Shown one piece after another: positions 26,299 through 35,160 of a DNA stretch of 64,000 bases. This stretch comes from an uncultured Gemmatimonadales bacterium. Its GTDB lineage: Bacteria > Gemmatimonadota > Gemmatimonadetes > Palauibacterales > Palauibacteraceae. The DNA lies in NCBI GenBank assembly GCA_947259585.1, contig CAMYMV010000004.1, positions 1-64,000 of the forward strand, in the 5' to 3' direction. Every line of letters begins with the position of its first letter. The stretch's first letter is position 1. The translations under genes were made by a program, and so were the position numbers. Below the pieces are notes generated by a model. The model ran no database searches and was not told where the DNA came from. It saw only the letters and a list, made by a program, of their open reading frames with translations.

Positions 26299-29204
26299 CC
26301 CGCCCGCTCGTCTCCGAACCGGTCGCCCTCCGAGCGCTCCCCGTTCGTCGGCGCCCCACGACCCCTCTCGAAGAACGTCCGCAGGTAGCGTCCGGTATGG
26401 GACCGCTCCTCGGCCGCGACCGCTTCGGGGGGCCCTTCGGCCATGAGCGTGCCGCCGGCGTCCGCCGCCTCCGGGCCCAGGTCGATGACCCAGTCGGCGC
26501 GGGCGATCACCTCCAGGTTGTGCTCGACGACGAGAACCGACCCGCCGGCCACCACGAGCTCGTCCAGGACATCGACGAGACGGGCCAGCTCGCTCAGACC
26601 GAGTCCGACCGTCGGTTCATCGAGGATGTAGAGGCGTCTGGCCACCGCGCGGTTCGCTGCCAGCTCTCTGGCCACCTTGAGGCGCTGCGCCTCGCCTCCC
26701 GACAGGGTCGTCGCGGGTTGGCCGAGTCGAAGGTAGCCGAGCCCCACCCGCTGCAGCTGCCAGAGCCGCTCGCCGATCCTGTCCTGGCGAAGGAAGAAAC
26801 GGATCGCCTCGTCGACGGTGAGCTCCAGCACCTCCCGGATGTTCCGCTCCCGGTACCGGACCTCGAGGATCTCGGCGCGATAGCGTGATCCGCCGCACAC
26901 CTCGCACGTCAGGGCCACATCCGCCAGAAAGACCATCTCGACCAGCTCCTCTCCGGCTCCCTTGCACGCCTCACACCTTCCGCCGGACGTATTGAAGCTG
27001 AAGTCGCGAGCCGTATAGCCCCGTCGACGGGAGAGCGGCTGTTCGGCGAACAGGCGACGTATCTCGCCGAACGCCTTGATGTAAGTCACCGGATTGGACC
27101 GCGGAGTTCTCCCGATGGGCGTCTGATCCACCAGCACGACATCGTCGAGCGCCGAAGTCCCCTCCAACCTGTCGTACCTCCCGCTTCGCTCGCCCAGGTG
27201 GGCCTTCGCCGTGCTCCTCCGCCCGAGCGTCTTCTCGAGCGCCCGGTAGAGTAGGTCGTGAACGAGCGTCGACTTGCCCGAACCCGACACGCCGGTCACG
27301 ACCGTCAGCACGCCCAGCGGGATGTCCACGTCGAGGCCGCGGAGGTTGTGCAGGGTGCCGCCCCGCAGCCGTAGGCTGCCGCGCTGGCTTCGGCGACGCG
27401 GGCGGCGGCGGGGAGGCGCTCGCAGCGCCCGGCCGGTGACCGTCTCCGAGCGGAGAAGCGAAGCCCAGTCCCCCTCGAACACGACCTCTCCGCCGCGCTC
27501 GCCCGAGCCGGGCCCCAGCTCGACGAGGTGGTCGCCGGCCGAGAGCACCGATGTGTCATGCTCGACCACCAGCACCGTGTTGCCGAGGTCCCGTAGCCGT
27601 ACGAGCACCCGCAGGAAGCGCTCGACATCCCGTGGATGCAGCCCGATCGTCGGCTCGTCCAGCACGTAGAGCGTATCGACCAGATGGCTCGCCAGGCAGC
27701 TGGCCAGCCGCAGCCGTTGCATCTCTCCGCCCGACAGGGTGCGGGCCTGCCGGTCGACGGTCAGGTAGCCGAGGCCCACGTCGTCCATGAAACGCAAGCG
27801 ATCCTCGAGCTCCCGAAGGACGGTGCGGGCCACGCTCCGCTCGAAAGGTGGCAGCTCGAGGTCGGCTAGCCAGCGTCGCAGGCCGGAGATGTCGAGAGCG
27901 GCGGCCGCCGCTATGTGGAGGTCTCCGACCCGGACGTCCAGCGCCTCGGGACGCAGCCTGGTGCCGTCGCAGCGCCGGCATCTCCGCGGCATCTGGTAAC
28001 CGCGGAGAAAGACGCGGATGTACTGCTTGTATCGTTTGCGCTCGCGGGAACGCAGGAAGGGCAGCACGCCGCGGAAGTCGCCTCCGCCGTAAAGGAGCTC
28101 TTGTCGCGCGGGCTCGGGCAGATCCCGCCAGGGCACCCGGAGGTCGATTCGATGGCGCCGCGCGTAGCTCTCGACCTCGGACCGCTCACGGGAGTAGCGC
28201 GGCTTCGTCCACGGGTCGATCGCCCCATCGGCCAGGCTCCGGTCCGGATCGGGCACGATGAGGTCCAGGTCGTACTCCAGCGTGGCGCCGAAGCCGTTGC
28301 ACTCGGGGCAGGCGCCGGCGGGATTGTTGAAGCTGAACAGCAGCGGGCCTGGAACGGGAAAGGCGCGTCCGCAGCCGGAGCAGCGGTGTCTCTCGGTAAA
28401 GGAGAGTCGCTCCGCGCTCTCCAGGCCGCCGGACCGGTCCGAGCCCCTTTGCGCGAGCGCGACAGCCTGTCCGTCTCCCTCGGCGAAGGCCGCCGCCAGC
28501 GCATCGGTGAGCCTCTCCCGATCCTCGGGATCGACGTGAAGACGGTCCACGACGACGAGCAGCTCCTCGGCCTCCGTGAGGGTCCCGTCAGCGATCGGCG
28601 TATCGCCGCGACCCTCGGCCTCGACGCGCTCGGCGAGGTCGGGAAGGTAGATGTCGCGGCCGTCGGCGATCACTCGTAGGTAGCCCTGCGCGAGGAGGTT
28701 TCCCGCCGCGAGCTCGTGGGAGATTCCCGCGCTGAACCGGAACGGAAAGGCGACATGAAGGCGGGTGCCCGCCTCCAGCTCAAGCAGGCGATCGGCCGCG
28801 GATGCCACGGTATCGGGCCGCACGACCTTTCCACACTCCGGGCAGTAGGTCTCCCCAATCCTGGCCCAGAGCAGGCGCATGAAGTCGTACGCCTCGCTCA
28901 CGGTCCCCACGGTGGAGCGGCTCGTTTGGACCGCGTTTCGCTGATCGATCGCGACGGACGGACTGACGCCCTCGATCGCGTCGACCGCCGGCTTCTCCAT
29001 CCGCTCCAGAAACTGCTTGGCGTACGTGGAGAGGGACTCCACGTATCGCCGCTGCCCCTCGGCGTAGATCGTGTCGAACGCGAGGCTGGACTTGCCCGAG
29101 CCGGAGGGCCCCGTGAAGACGGTGATCCGGCCCCTCGGGATCTCGAGATCGATTCCCTTCAGGTTATGCTGCCGGGCACCCCGGATTCGGATCAGATCCT
29201 TCAT
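26295..29204 (-). CDS. uvrA: Excinuclease ABC subunit A (UvrA)
   Basis: The damage-sensing ATPase of nucleotide excision repair, 969 aa. The start is [10 protein letters not shown], preceded by unrelated codons in an extended frame. It has two ABC modules (Walker [10 protein letters not shown] at 31-39 and TGVSGSGKS at about 636). Zinc modules are Cx2Cx19Cx2C (CSGCGRAF to CPECNG) and CEACKGAG to CEVCGG. The signatures are LSGGEMQR and LSGGEAQR. Both ATPase modules look active (LDEPTIGLH and LDEPTVGLG); in the second, the usual His after GL is Gly. The UvrB-interaction and insertion regions are present, so it is UvrA1-like. uvrB and uvrC are not in the window. Confidence 0.95.
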   Translation of the reverse strand: MKDLIRIRGARQHNLKGIDLEIPRGRITVFTGPSGSGKSSLAFDTIYAEGQRRYVESLSTYAKQFLERMEKPAVDAIEGVSPSVAIDQRNAVQTSRSTVGTVSEAYDFMRLLWARIGETYCPECGKVVRPDTVASAADRLLELEAGTRLHVAFPFRFSAGISHELAAGNLLAQGYLRVIADGRDIYLPDLAERVEAEGRGDTPIADGTLTEAEELLVVVDRLHVDPEDRERLTDALAAAFAEGDGQAVALAQRGSDRSGGLESAERLSFTERHRCSGCGRAFPVPGPLLFSFNNPAGACPECNGFGATLEYDLDLIVPDPDRSLADGAIDPWTKPRYSRERSEVESYARRHRIDLRVPWRDLPEPARQELLYGGGDFRGVLPFLRSRERKRYKQYIRVFLRGYQMPRRCRRCDGTRLRPEALDVRVGDLHIAAAAALDISGLRRWLADLELPPFERSVARTVLRELEDRLRFMDDVGLGYLTVDRQARTLSGGEMQRLRLASCLASHLVDTLYVLDEPTIGLHPRDVERFLRVLVRLRDLGNTVLVVEHDTSVLSAGDHLVELGPGSGERGGEVVFEGDWASLLRSETVTGRALRAPPRRRPRRRSQRGSLRLRGGTLHNLRGLDVDIPLGVLTVVTGVSGSGKSTLVHDLLYRALEKTLGRRSTAKAHLGERSGRYDRLEGTSALDDVVLVDQTPIGRTPRSNPVTYIKAFGEIRRLFAEQPLSRRRGYTARDFSFNTSGGRCEACKGAGEELVEMVFLADVALTCEVCGGSRYRAEILEVRYRERNIREVLELTVDEAIRFFLRQDRIGERLWQLQRVGLGYLRLGQPATTLSGGEAQRLKVARELAANRAVARRLYILDEPTVGLGLSELARLVDVLDELVVAGGSVLVVEHNLEVIARADWVIDLGPEAADAGGTLMAEGPPEAVAAEERSHTGRYLRTFFERGRGAPTNGERSEGDRFGDERAG

Positions 29205-29249
29205 GGAGCGATGATGGCCCGGTGCGCACCCCCGCGCCAAGCCGGACCA

Positions 29250-30371
29250 TCAGGCGATGCTGCGCGCAAATCGCCGAATGGCCACGGCTATCCCGGCCGT
29301 TCCCAGAATCAGCAGAGCCGCGAATTGGGGCAGGAGAACCGACAAGCCTGCCGCCTTCAAGAAGACCCCCCTCACGATCTCGAGAAAGTAGCGCACCGGA
29401 TTCAGGTAGCTGACCCACTGGAAGATCTCCGGCATCGAGTCGATCGGAAAGAAGAACCCGGAGAGGATGATCGACGGCAGCAGGACCAGGTACATCGTGA
29501 GAAACGCCTCCTGCTGCGTCTTGGACACCGTGGAGATCAGGAGCCCGGCCGCCAGACCGCTGAGAATGAACAGCAGGCTGGCGGCGAGGAGCACGAGCGG
29601 GGAGCCTCGCAGCGGGATGCCGAACCACGCGGTGCCGACGGCCGTGATCAGAGCCAGGTCGATCAGGGCCACCACGGCGACCGGGATCGTCTTGCCCAGG
29701 ATCAGCTCCGCCGGCTTGACGGGACTTACGCGCAGCTGATCGAGGGTGCCCAGCTCCCGCTCTCGAACGACGCTGAACGATGTGAGCAAGAGGCACATGA
29801 GCAGGATCAGAATGCCGATGACACCGGGAACGTTGTAGACGCGGCTCTCCAGGGTGGGGTTGAACCAGGCGCGCGGCTCGAGCCTCGGGCCCATGGCGAG
29901 GCTCTCGCCGAGGCCGCTTTCCTTCAGGCTCCAGGCGAGAATCGCCCTGCGAGCGTAGCCGAGCGCGATCGTCCCCGTGTTCGAGTCGGTGCCGTCCACC
30001 AGCAGCTGAACGGTCGCACCCCTACCGGAGACGAGATCCCGGCTGAACCGGGGAGGGATCTCGAGCGCGAGGAGCGCCCGCCCGCGATCCAGCGCCTCCA
30101 CCAGCTCCCGCGGGGCGTCGGCCCGGTCCGTGATCTCGAAATACCCGGAGGCCACGATGTCGTCGATGAGCTCGCGGGAGGCCGCCGAGCGGTCATGATC
30201 GAGCACGGCGAGCGGCGTGTTCCGGACATCCGTGTTCACCGCGTAGCCGAAGAGAAGCAGCTGGACGACGGGGGCCACGAAGAGGATGGGCCGGGAGCGA
30301 GGATCGCGCAGCAGCTGACGGACTTCCTTGCGGACGATCCGCCGGATCCGGAACGGCGAGAGCGCCGTCAC
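29250..30371 (-). CDS. ABC-2 type permease, YbhR/YbhS-like
   Basis: The second permease of the exporter, 373 aa, with one N-terminal helix, a large extracytoplasmic domain (about 50-170) and five helices in the C-terminal half including the ABC-2 signature LNPVRYFLEIVRGVFLKAAG. The start is the GTG in a GTGA overlap with the stop of the other permease; the longer frame extends unrelated residues back across it. It is about 30-35% similar by eye to its neighbour, as expected for YbhS and YbhR. It ends the operon; 45 nt separate it from uvrA. Confidence 0.9.
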   Translation of the reverse strand: MTALSPFRIRRIVRKEVRQLLRDPRSRPILFVAPVVQLLLFGYAVNTDVRNTPLAVLDHDRSAASRELIDDIVASGYFEITDRADAPRELVEALDRGRALLALEIPPRFSRDLVSGRGATVQLLVDGTDSNTGTIALGYARRAILAWSLKESGLGESLAMGPRLEPRAWFNPTLESRVYNVPGVIGILILLMCLLLTSFSVVRERELGTLDQLRVSPVKPAELILGKTIPVAVVALIDLALITAVGTAWFGIPLRGSPLVLLAASLLFILSGLAAGLLISTVSKTQQEAFLTMYLVLLPSIILSGFFFPIDSMPEIFQWVSYLNPVRYFLEIVRGVFLKAAGLSVLLPQFAALLILGTAGIAVAIRRFARSIA

Positions 30372-31480
30372 GCGATCTCCTTGCGGAACGCGCGCACAGC
30401 GAGACCGAGCCCGACCACGGAGTAGATGGCGAGGCCGATGAGCGAGCCGAGCAGTGCATCGACACCCACGCCCTTGAGGAAGATGCCGCGGGTGACCGAG
30501 ATGAAGTAACGGGCCGGGACGGCAAAGGAGACGACCTGCAGCACGGTGGGCATGTTGGCGATCGCGAAGATGAAACCGGACAGCAGCAGGGCCGGCAGAT
30601 ACGTGACCATGATCGCCGCCTGCGTCGCGAGCACCTGCGAGCGGAGCGCGGCCGAAAGAAAGATGCCCAGCCCCTGAGCGCCGAGCAGGAAGAGCAGGGC
30701 CGCGGCCATGAGCAGGCCGGCGCTGCCGCGCAGCGGAACGTCGAACAGGAACACTCCCAGGGCGGCCGCGAGCGCCACGTCCACGAGGCCGATTCCGATG
30801 TACGGCAGCAGCTTGCCGAACACGACCTCCAGCCGGTGTACCGGCGTCGCCACCAGCTGCTCCATCGTGCCTCGCTCCCACTCGCGGGCAATGGTCAGAG
30901 AGGTGAGCATGGCGGCGATGATCGACATCAGAACCGCGATCAGGCCGGGCACGATCATGTTCCGACTCTCCAGCGTCTGGTTGTACCAGATGCGAGTCTC
31001 GGCCTCCACGGCCAGGCGCAGGCGGCGCGTCGGCAGAACGTCCGCCGCGAATCCGGACATGATCGCGTCGGCGTATCCGATCGCTATCGTCGCGGTGTTG
31101 GCATCGCTGCCATCCAGGAGCAGCTGGACGGGCGCCCCTCGTCTCGCGGTGAGGTCGGCGGAGAAGTCGCGGGGAACGACCATCACGGCGGCCACCTCCC
31201 CGGCGACCAGCAACCGCTCGGCATCTCCATAGCGTTCGAGCCGGTGGCGAACGGAGAAGTATCCGGACTCCTCGTACACGTCGATCAGCTGCCGACTCTC
31301 GGACGTCCCGTCGAGGTCCAGCACCGCCAGGCGTATGTCGCGGACGTCCAGCGTGATCGCGTAGCCGAATACGAGGACCAACAGAAGGGGCAGGAGAAAC
31401 GCCAGTATGAGGCTACGCGGATCGCGCGCGAGCTGGATCACCTCCTTGCGCCCGATGGCGAACAGCCGGCGCCGGCTCAC
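30368..31480 (-). CDS. ABC-2 type permease, YbhS/YbhR-like
   Basis: A 370-aa membrane protein of the ABC-2 class. It has an N-terminal helix (LILAFLLPLLLVLVFGYA, about 24-41), a large extracytoplasmic domain (LAVLDLDGTSESRQLIDVYEESGYF), and a C-terminal set of helices ending with VPARYFISVTRGIFLKGVG. Starts with a GTG in GTGA overlap with the upstream ATPase. Together with its neighbour and the two ATPases it should form a heteromeric drug or lipid exporter. Confidence 0.9.
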   Translation of the reverse strand: MSRRRLFAIGRKEVIQLARDPRSLILAFLLPLLLVLVFGYAITLDVRDIRLAVLDLDGTSESRQLIDVYEESGYFSVRHRLERYGDAERLLVAGEVAAVMVVPRDFSADLTARRGAPVQLLLDGSDANTATIAIGYADAIMSGFAADVLPTRRLRLAVEAETRIWYNQTLESRNMIVPGLIAVLMSIIAAMLTSLTIAREWERGTMEQLVATPVHRLEVVFGKLLPYIGIGLVDVALAAALGVFLFDVPLRGSAGLLMAAALLFLLGAQGLGIFLSAALRSQVLATQAAIMVTYLPALLLSGFIFAIANMPTVLQVVSFAVPARYFISVTRGIFLKGVGVDALLGSLIGLAIYSVVGLGLAVRAFRKEIA

Positions 31481-32442
31481 TCTACCCCTCCCGCCTCTCG
31501 AACCCGGGCGACGAACACATCCTCGAGGGCCGGTTCGATGCGGCGCAGCGAGCGGAGCGTTAGGCCGGCGCCGGCGAGCGCCTCCGTGAGTCTCGGGGTG
31601 GCGGCATCCTGATCGGAGACGAGCACATGCAGAGCCCGACCGTACATGGATGCCTCCAGAACGCCGGGGAGATCCTTGACGGCCTCCACGGCCCTGGGCG
31701 CATCGTCCGTTCTCAGCTCCAGCAGCGGTTCGGCCATGGAGCCGCGGAGCGCGGCGGGGCTGTCCAGGGCGATGAGGCGGCCCCGGTTCATTAGCGCGAG
31801 CCGGTGACAGTACTCGGCTTCCTCCATGTAGTGCGTGCTCACGAATACGGTGGTTCCAGCCTCGGAGAGGTCGTAGATGAGATCCCAGAAGCCGCGCCTC
31901 GCCACCGGGTCGACGCCCGAGGTCGGCTCGTCCAGGAAGAGGACCGGAGGCCCGTGGATGACGGCACAGCCGAGCGCCAGGCGCTGCTTGAATCCGAGCG
32001 GCAAGTCGGCCGTCAGCCGTCCGGCCTGCTCGCGAATCCCGGCCATCTCGAGGATCCAGACCTTTCGCTCCTCGAGACGCTCCCCCCGTACGCCATACAG
32101 CCCGGCGAACAGATCGATGTTCTCCTCCACCGTGAGATCCGCGTACAGCGAGAAGAGCTGAGACATGTAGCCGATGCGGGACTTCAGCGCCTCGAGCTCG
32201 TCCGGGATGCTCAGGCCGGCGACCTCGGCCGTCCCGGAGCTCGGATGGAGCAGTCCCGTGAGCATCTTGATCGTCGTCGTCTTGCCGGCGCCGTTGGGGC
32301 CCAGAAAGCCGAAGATCTCCCCCTCCCCGACCTCGAAGGAGACGTCATCGACGGCCGTGAAGGCTCCGAAGCGCTTCGTGAGCGCTGAGACCCGGACGGC
32401 GGGCCGCATGGCGGCGGGGCGTATGGCGGCTGGCTCAAACAT
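31477..32442 (-). CDS. ABC exporter ATPase (second half of YbhF-like pair)
   Basis: A 321-aa ATPase, taking the ATG that overlaps the upstream ATPase stop by 8 nt. Walker A is GPNGAGKTT, the signature is degenerate (LPLGFKQR), Walker B is VLFLDEPTSGVDP and the switch His is in VSTHYMEEAE. The C-terminal domain after residue 220 is typical of the DrrA/YbhF class. In E. coli YbhF two such ATPase modules are fused; here they are separate genes. A longer upstream frame lies inside the neighbouring gene and is not used. Confidence 0.92.
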   Translation of the reverse strand: MFEPAAIRPAAMRPAVRVSALTKRFGAFTAVDDVSFEVGEGEIFGFLGPNGAGKTTTIKMLTGLLHPSSGTAEVAGLSIPDELEALKSRIGYMSQLFSLYADLTVEENIDLFAGLYGVRGERLEERKVWILEMAGIREQAGRLTADLPLGFKQRLALGCAVIHGPPVLFLDEPTSGVDPVARRGFWDLIYDLSEAGTTVFVSTHYMEEAEYCHRLALMNRGRLIALDSPAALRGSMAEPLLELRTDDAPRAVEAVKDLPGVLEASMYGRALHVLVSDQDAATPRLTEALAGAGLTLRSLRRIEPALEDVFVARVREAGGVE

Positions 32443-33373
32443 TCTGCCGGCGCTTGCGTTCGACCAGATCGACGAAGACGTCCTCGAGAGTCGGCCTAAC
32501 GACCTCGGCGTGACGGACCGTGAAGCCGGATCGCTCCAGGTCCGCTCTGAGATCGGCCCAATCCGCATCGCTCCGCAGCACGAGCCTCACCGTCTCGCCG
32601 AAGGTCGCCGCGCTCCGCACCCGGGGCACCCCGGCCAGGTACTCGACGGCACGCCTTGGCCTGTCCACCCGAAGTGCCACGAGCTCGGCGTCGAGGGACT
32701 CCTGCAGGCGCCGGGGCTCGTCGAGCCCGACGAGGTTTCCATCGTGGAGCATGGCGACCCGATCACAGCGCTCCGCCTCCTCCATGTAGGCCGTGCTGAC
32801 CACGACCGTGGTACCGGCGGCGACCATCTCGTGGACGATCAACCACAGATCGCGGCGGGAGATCGGGTCGACGCCGAAGGTCGGCTCATCGAGCAGCAGG
32901 ATGCGGGGCTCGTGAACGAGCGCGCAGCAGAGGCCTAGCTTCTGCTTCATCCCACCGGAGAGATCCCCGGCGCGGCGTCGCTCGAAGGGTCCGAGGCGGG
33001 AGAACCCGTAGAGCCGCTCCAGCCGGCCCGGGAGGTCGGCACGGGGCAGCTCGTACAGATCCGCGTAGAACTCGATGTTCTCGCGGACGGTCAGCTCCTG
33101 ATAGAGGCCGAACCGCTGTGACATATAGGCGATGCTCGGCTTGACCGACTCCGGGTCGGTGACGACCGATTCGCCGGCCACGATCGCGTCGCCCTCGCTG
33201 GGACGCAGCACGCCCGCCAGCATGCGCAGCGTGGTCGTCTTCCCGGCTCCGTCCGGACCGACGATTCCGAACAGCTCGCCTGCCCGGACGTCGAAGCTGA
33301 GATCTCGTACCGCCACGAGCTCACCGAAGCGGCGGGCGAGGCCGCGGACGGAAACGGCAGGGCCGCCGGACAA
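32435..33373 (-). CDS. ABC exporter ATPase (first half of YbhF-like pair)
   Basis: A 312-aa ATPase with Walker A GPDGAGKTT, signature LSGGMKQKL, Walker B ILLLDEPTFGVDP, and a switch position occupied by Ala (STAYMEEAE instead of STHYMEEAE). That substitution contrasts with the neighbouring ATPase, which keeps the His but has a degenerate signature, so the two may form one active composite site, as in asymmetric ABC pairs. The start is TTG with GGCGGAG ahead; 34 nt separate it from the membrane fusion protein gene. Confidence 0.92.
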   Translation of the reverse strand: MSGGPAVSVRGLARRFGELVAVRDLSFDVRAGELFGIVGPDGAGKTTTLRMLAGVLRPSEGDAIVAGESVVTDPESVKPSIAYMSQRFGLYQELTVRENIEFYADLYELPRADLPGRLERLYGFSRLGPFERRRAGDLSGGMKQKLGLCCALVHEPRILLLDEPTFGVDPISRRDLWLIVHEMVAAGTTVVVSTAYMEEAERCDRVAMLHDGNLVGLDEPRRLQESLDAELVALRVDRPRRAVEYLAGVPRVRSAATFGETVRLVLRSDADWADLRADLERSGFTVRHAEVVRPTLEDVFVDLVERKRRQNV

Positions 33374-33407
33374 CGCTCCGCCCTCGATTCTCGGGCTTCC
33401 GGCGTCT

Positions 33408-34397
33408 TCAGCCGGCGTCCGTGTCGAGCCGGACGTCGGCCGCGAGACCGGGCTTGAGATCGAACGAGGGATCGCCCACGATCTGTACCTTTATCCGGTA
33501 GACCAGCTTCACCCGCTCCTCGGTCGTTTGAACGTCTCGCGGCGTGAACTCGGCCTCGCTGGCGATGAACACCACGCGACCGGTGTAGGTGCGCTCCGGG
33601 TAGGCGTCGGCCGTTATCGTGGCGGTCTGACCGATCGAGAGCTGACCCACCCGGTCGGCACGGACGTAGATGCGGACCCATCGATCGTCGGGATTCATCA
33701 GGGTGAGCACGGGAGCCCCGGCGGAGACGATCTCGCCGGGCTCACGGTGGCGGATGGTGATCAGGCCGGCGTTCGGGGCCGTGATCCGCGCGTATTCGAG
33801 CAGGGCTTCGACCCTCTCCGCCTCGGCTTCGGCGGCCTCGAGCGCGGCGCGCTGAGCAGAGATGCGCTCCGAGCGAGTTCCGCTCTCCAGCAGTCTCAGC
33901 CGCTCGCTCGCCCCCTGCATCTCCGACTCGGCCACCGTCGCGACCGTCTCTCGATCATCAAGAGCCTGCTCGCTTATGGCGCCGTCCTCGTACAGGTTCC
34001 TCGCCCGCTCGAGATCCCTCGTGGCGTCCAGGCGTCGGCGCTCGGCGGCCCTCAGCGCCGCTCGAGCTTGCTCGATCTCCTCGCTGCGGAAGCCCTCGGT
34101 GAGCTCGTCGAGGGTCGCTGCAGCCGCTTCGGCCCGGGCCCTCGCCGCCGCCAGGGCCGCCGCCAGCTCGCGCTGATCGAGTACCGCAAGCAGCTGGGCC
34201 TCGGAGATCCGGTCTCCCTCGTCCACGGAGATAAGCTCGATCCTCCCCGCCGTTCGGAACCCGAGATCCGATTCGCGGGCCTCCACGGTCCCCGCGGCCA
34301 CGATCGCCGTGTCGGACCCGTCCGTGCGAAGGAGAAGCCAGCTCGCTCCCGCGGCGATGGCGAGAAGAAGGGCCAGAACGGGGGCGCGTCGCCTCAT
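33408..34397 (-). CDS. HlyD-family membrane fusion protein, YbhG-like
   Basis: A 329-aa periplasmic adaptor. It has an N-terminal signal anchor (MRRRAPVLALLLAIAAGASWLLL), a biotinyl-lipoyl-like part (GTVEARESDLGFRTAGRI), a long coiled coil (about 70-190, rich in Ala, Glu and Arg), and barrel domains ending FDLKPGLAADVRLDT. It links the permeases to an outer membrane channel, so the cell is probably diderm. ATGA overlap with tetR. The gene order regulator, adaptor, ATPases, permeases matches the E. coli cecR-ybhGFSR locus. Confidence 0.92.
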   Translation of the reverse strand: MRRRAPVLALLLAIAAGASWLLLRTDGSDTAIVAAGTVEARESDLGFRTAGRIELISVDEGDRISEAQLLAVLDQRELAAALAAARARAEAAAATLDELTEGFRSEEIEQARAALRAAERRRLDATRDLERARNLYEDGAISEQALDDRETVATVAESEMQGASERLRLLESGTRSERISAQRAALEAAEAEAERVEALLEYARITAPNAGLITIRHREPGEIVSAGAPVLTLMNPDDRWVRIYVRADRVGQLSIGQTATITADAYPERTYTGRVVFIASEAEFTPRDVQTTEERVKLVYRIKVQIVGDPSFDLKPGLAADVRLDTDAG

Positions 34398-35029
34398 GGG
34401 AGACCCCCTTGTTTTGTGCCGGGTGCCGCGAGCCCCTCGACCACGAAGCGAATCGAGTTGTCCACCAGTCGATCGCGAGCTTCGGGGCTCTCGAAGCGCA
34501 CCGCGCCCGCCTGCTCGAGCACGGGTCTTACGAGGTTGAGGGCGACCGGCTGGGTCGCCGTCGCGAGCGCTAGCATCATCGGGTCGCCCTCCCGTATCTC
34601 TCCGGCCGCCTGGCCTTCCCGGATCAAACGGCTCAACGCCCGGAAGTTGGCTTGAAACGTCACGAGGACGGCCTCCGGGATCGGCTTCTCGGTGGAGAGT
34701 TCCCGGACCATCAGCCCACGCAGCTCCGGGTGCTCGTAGAGGTGCTCGAAGAACGCCCGCACGAAAGACTGCACCCTCTCCAGGGGCGAGCCGGCGCCCT
34801 CCGCGGCGGCTCGAAGGCGTTCCCGGAAGGGAGTCAGTGTACCCTCGAGCACGGCGTCGTACAGCGCCGCCTTGGACCCGAAGTGATAGGTGATCGCTCC
34901 GATGTTCGCACGGGCCGCCCCCGTGATAGCCCGAACCGACGCACCCTTGTAGCCGTGCGCAGCAAACAGTCGGCGGCCGGCGCTCAGCAGCGCCCCTCTC
35001 GTGCCGGAGTTCATCCTTGGTTCATTCAT
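34394..35029 (-). CDS. TetR-family repressor, CecR-like
   Basis: A 211-aa regulator with an N-terminal helix-turn-helix (ALLSAGRRLFAAHGYKGASVRAITGAARANIGAITYHFGSKAALY) and an all-helical ligand domain. It heads the exporter operon and overlaps the adaptor gene by ATGA, so it should repress the exporter genes. Two starts are possible: ATG 35029, which lies inside the inverted repeat listed at 35026-35041, or the ATG at residue 6 (35014). Neither has a convincing ribosome site. Confidence 0.92.
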   Translation of the reverse strand: MNEPRMNSGTRGALLSAGRRLFAAHGYKGASVRAITGAARANIGAITYHFGSKAALYDAVLEGTLTPFRERLRAAAEGAGSPLERVQSFVRAFFEHLYEHPELRGLMVRELSTEKPIPEAVLVTFQANFRALSRLIREGQAAGEIREGDPMMLALATATQPVALNLVRPVLEQAGAVRFESPEARDRLVDNSIRFVVEGLAAPGTKQGGLP

Positions 35030-35041
35030 ACGTTTGTATGA
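35026..35041. promoter_or_regulatory. Candidate TetR operator (inverted repeat)
   Basis: A perfect inverted repeat TCATAC, 4-nt spacer GTTT, GTATGA sits at the 5' end of tetR, overlapping its first possible start codon and facing the divergent ABC exporter gene. It is AT-rich within GC-rich DNA, and the size and placement fit a TetR dimer site. Binding would autoregulate tetR and could also affect the divergent gene at 35161. This is inference from position and symmetry. Confidence 0.6.
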
Positions 35042-35160
35042 TAAGCCCGAGACCCCCTTCCGTCAAACGCCGGAGACCGCTGGAGTCACGTCTGCCGAGC
35101 GTCGGCCGCGTTATCCATCGACGGATGCCGACCGATGCTGCGCGTGCTATTCTTTTCGCC

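Noticed and set aside
35017..35160. N-terminal extension of the ABC exporter from ATG 35017
   Set aside because: Overlaps the tetR 5' region and the candidate operator, and the added residues are Arg/Pro-rich without membrane-protein character.
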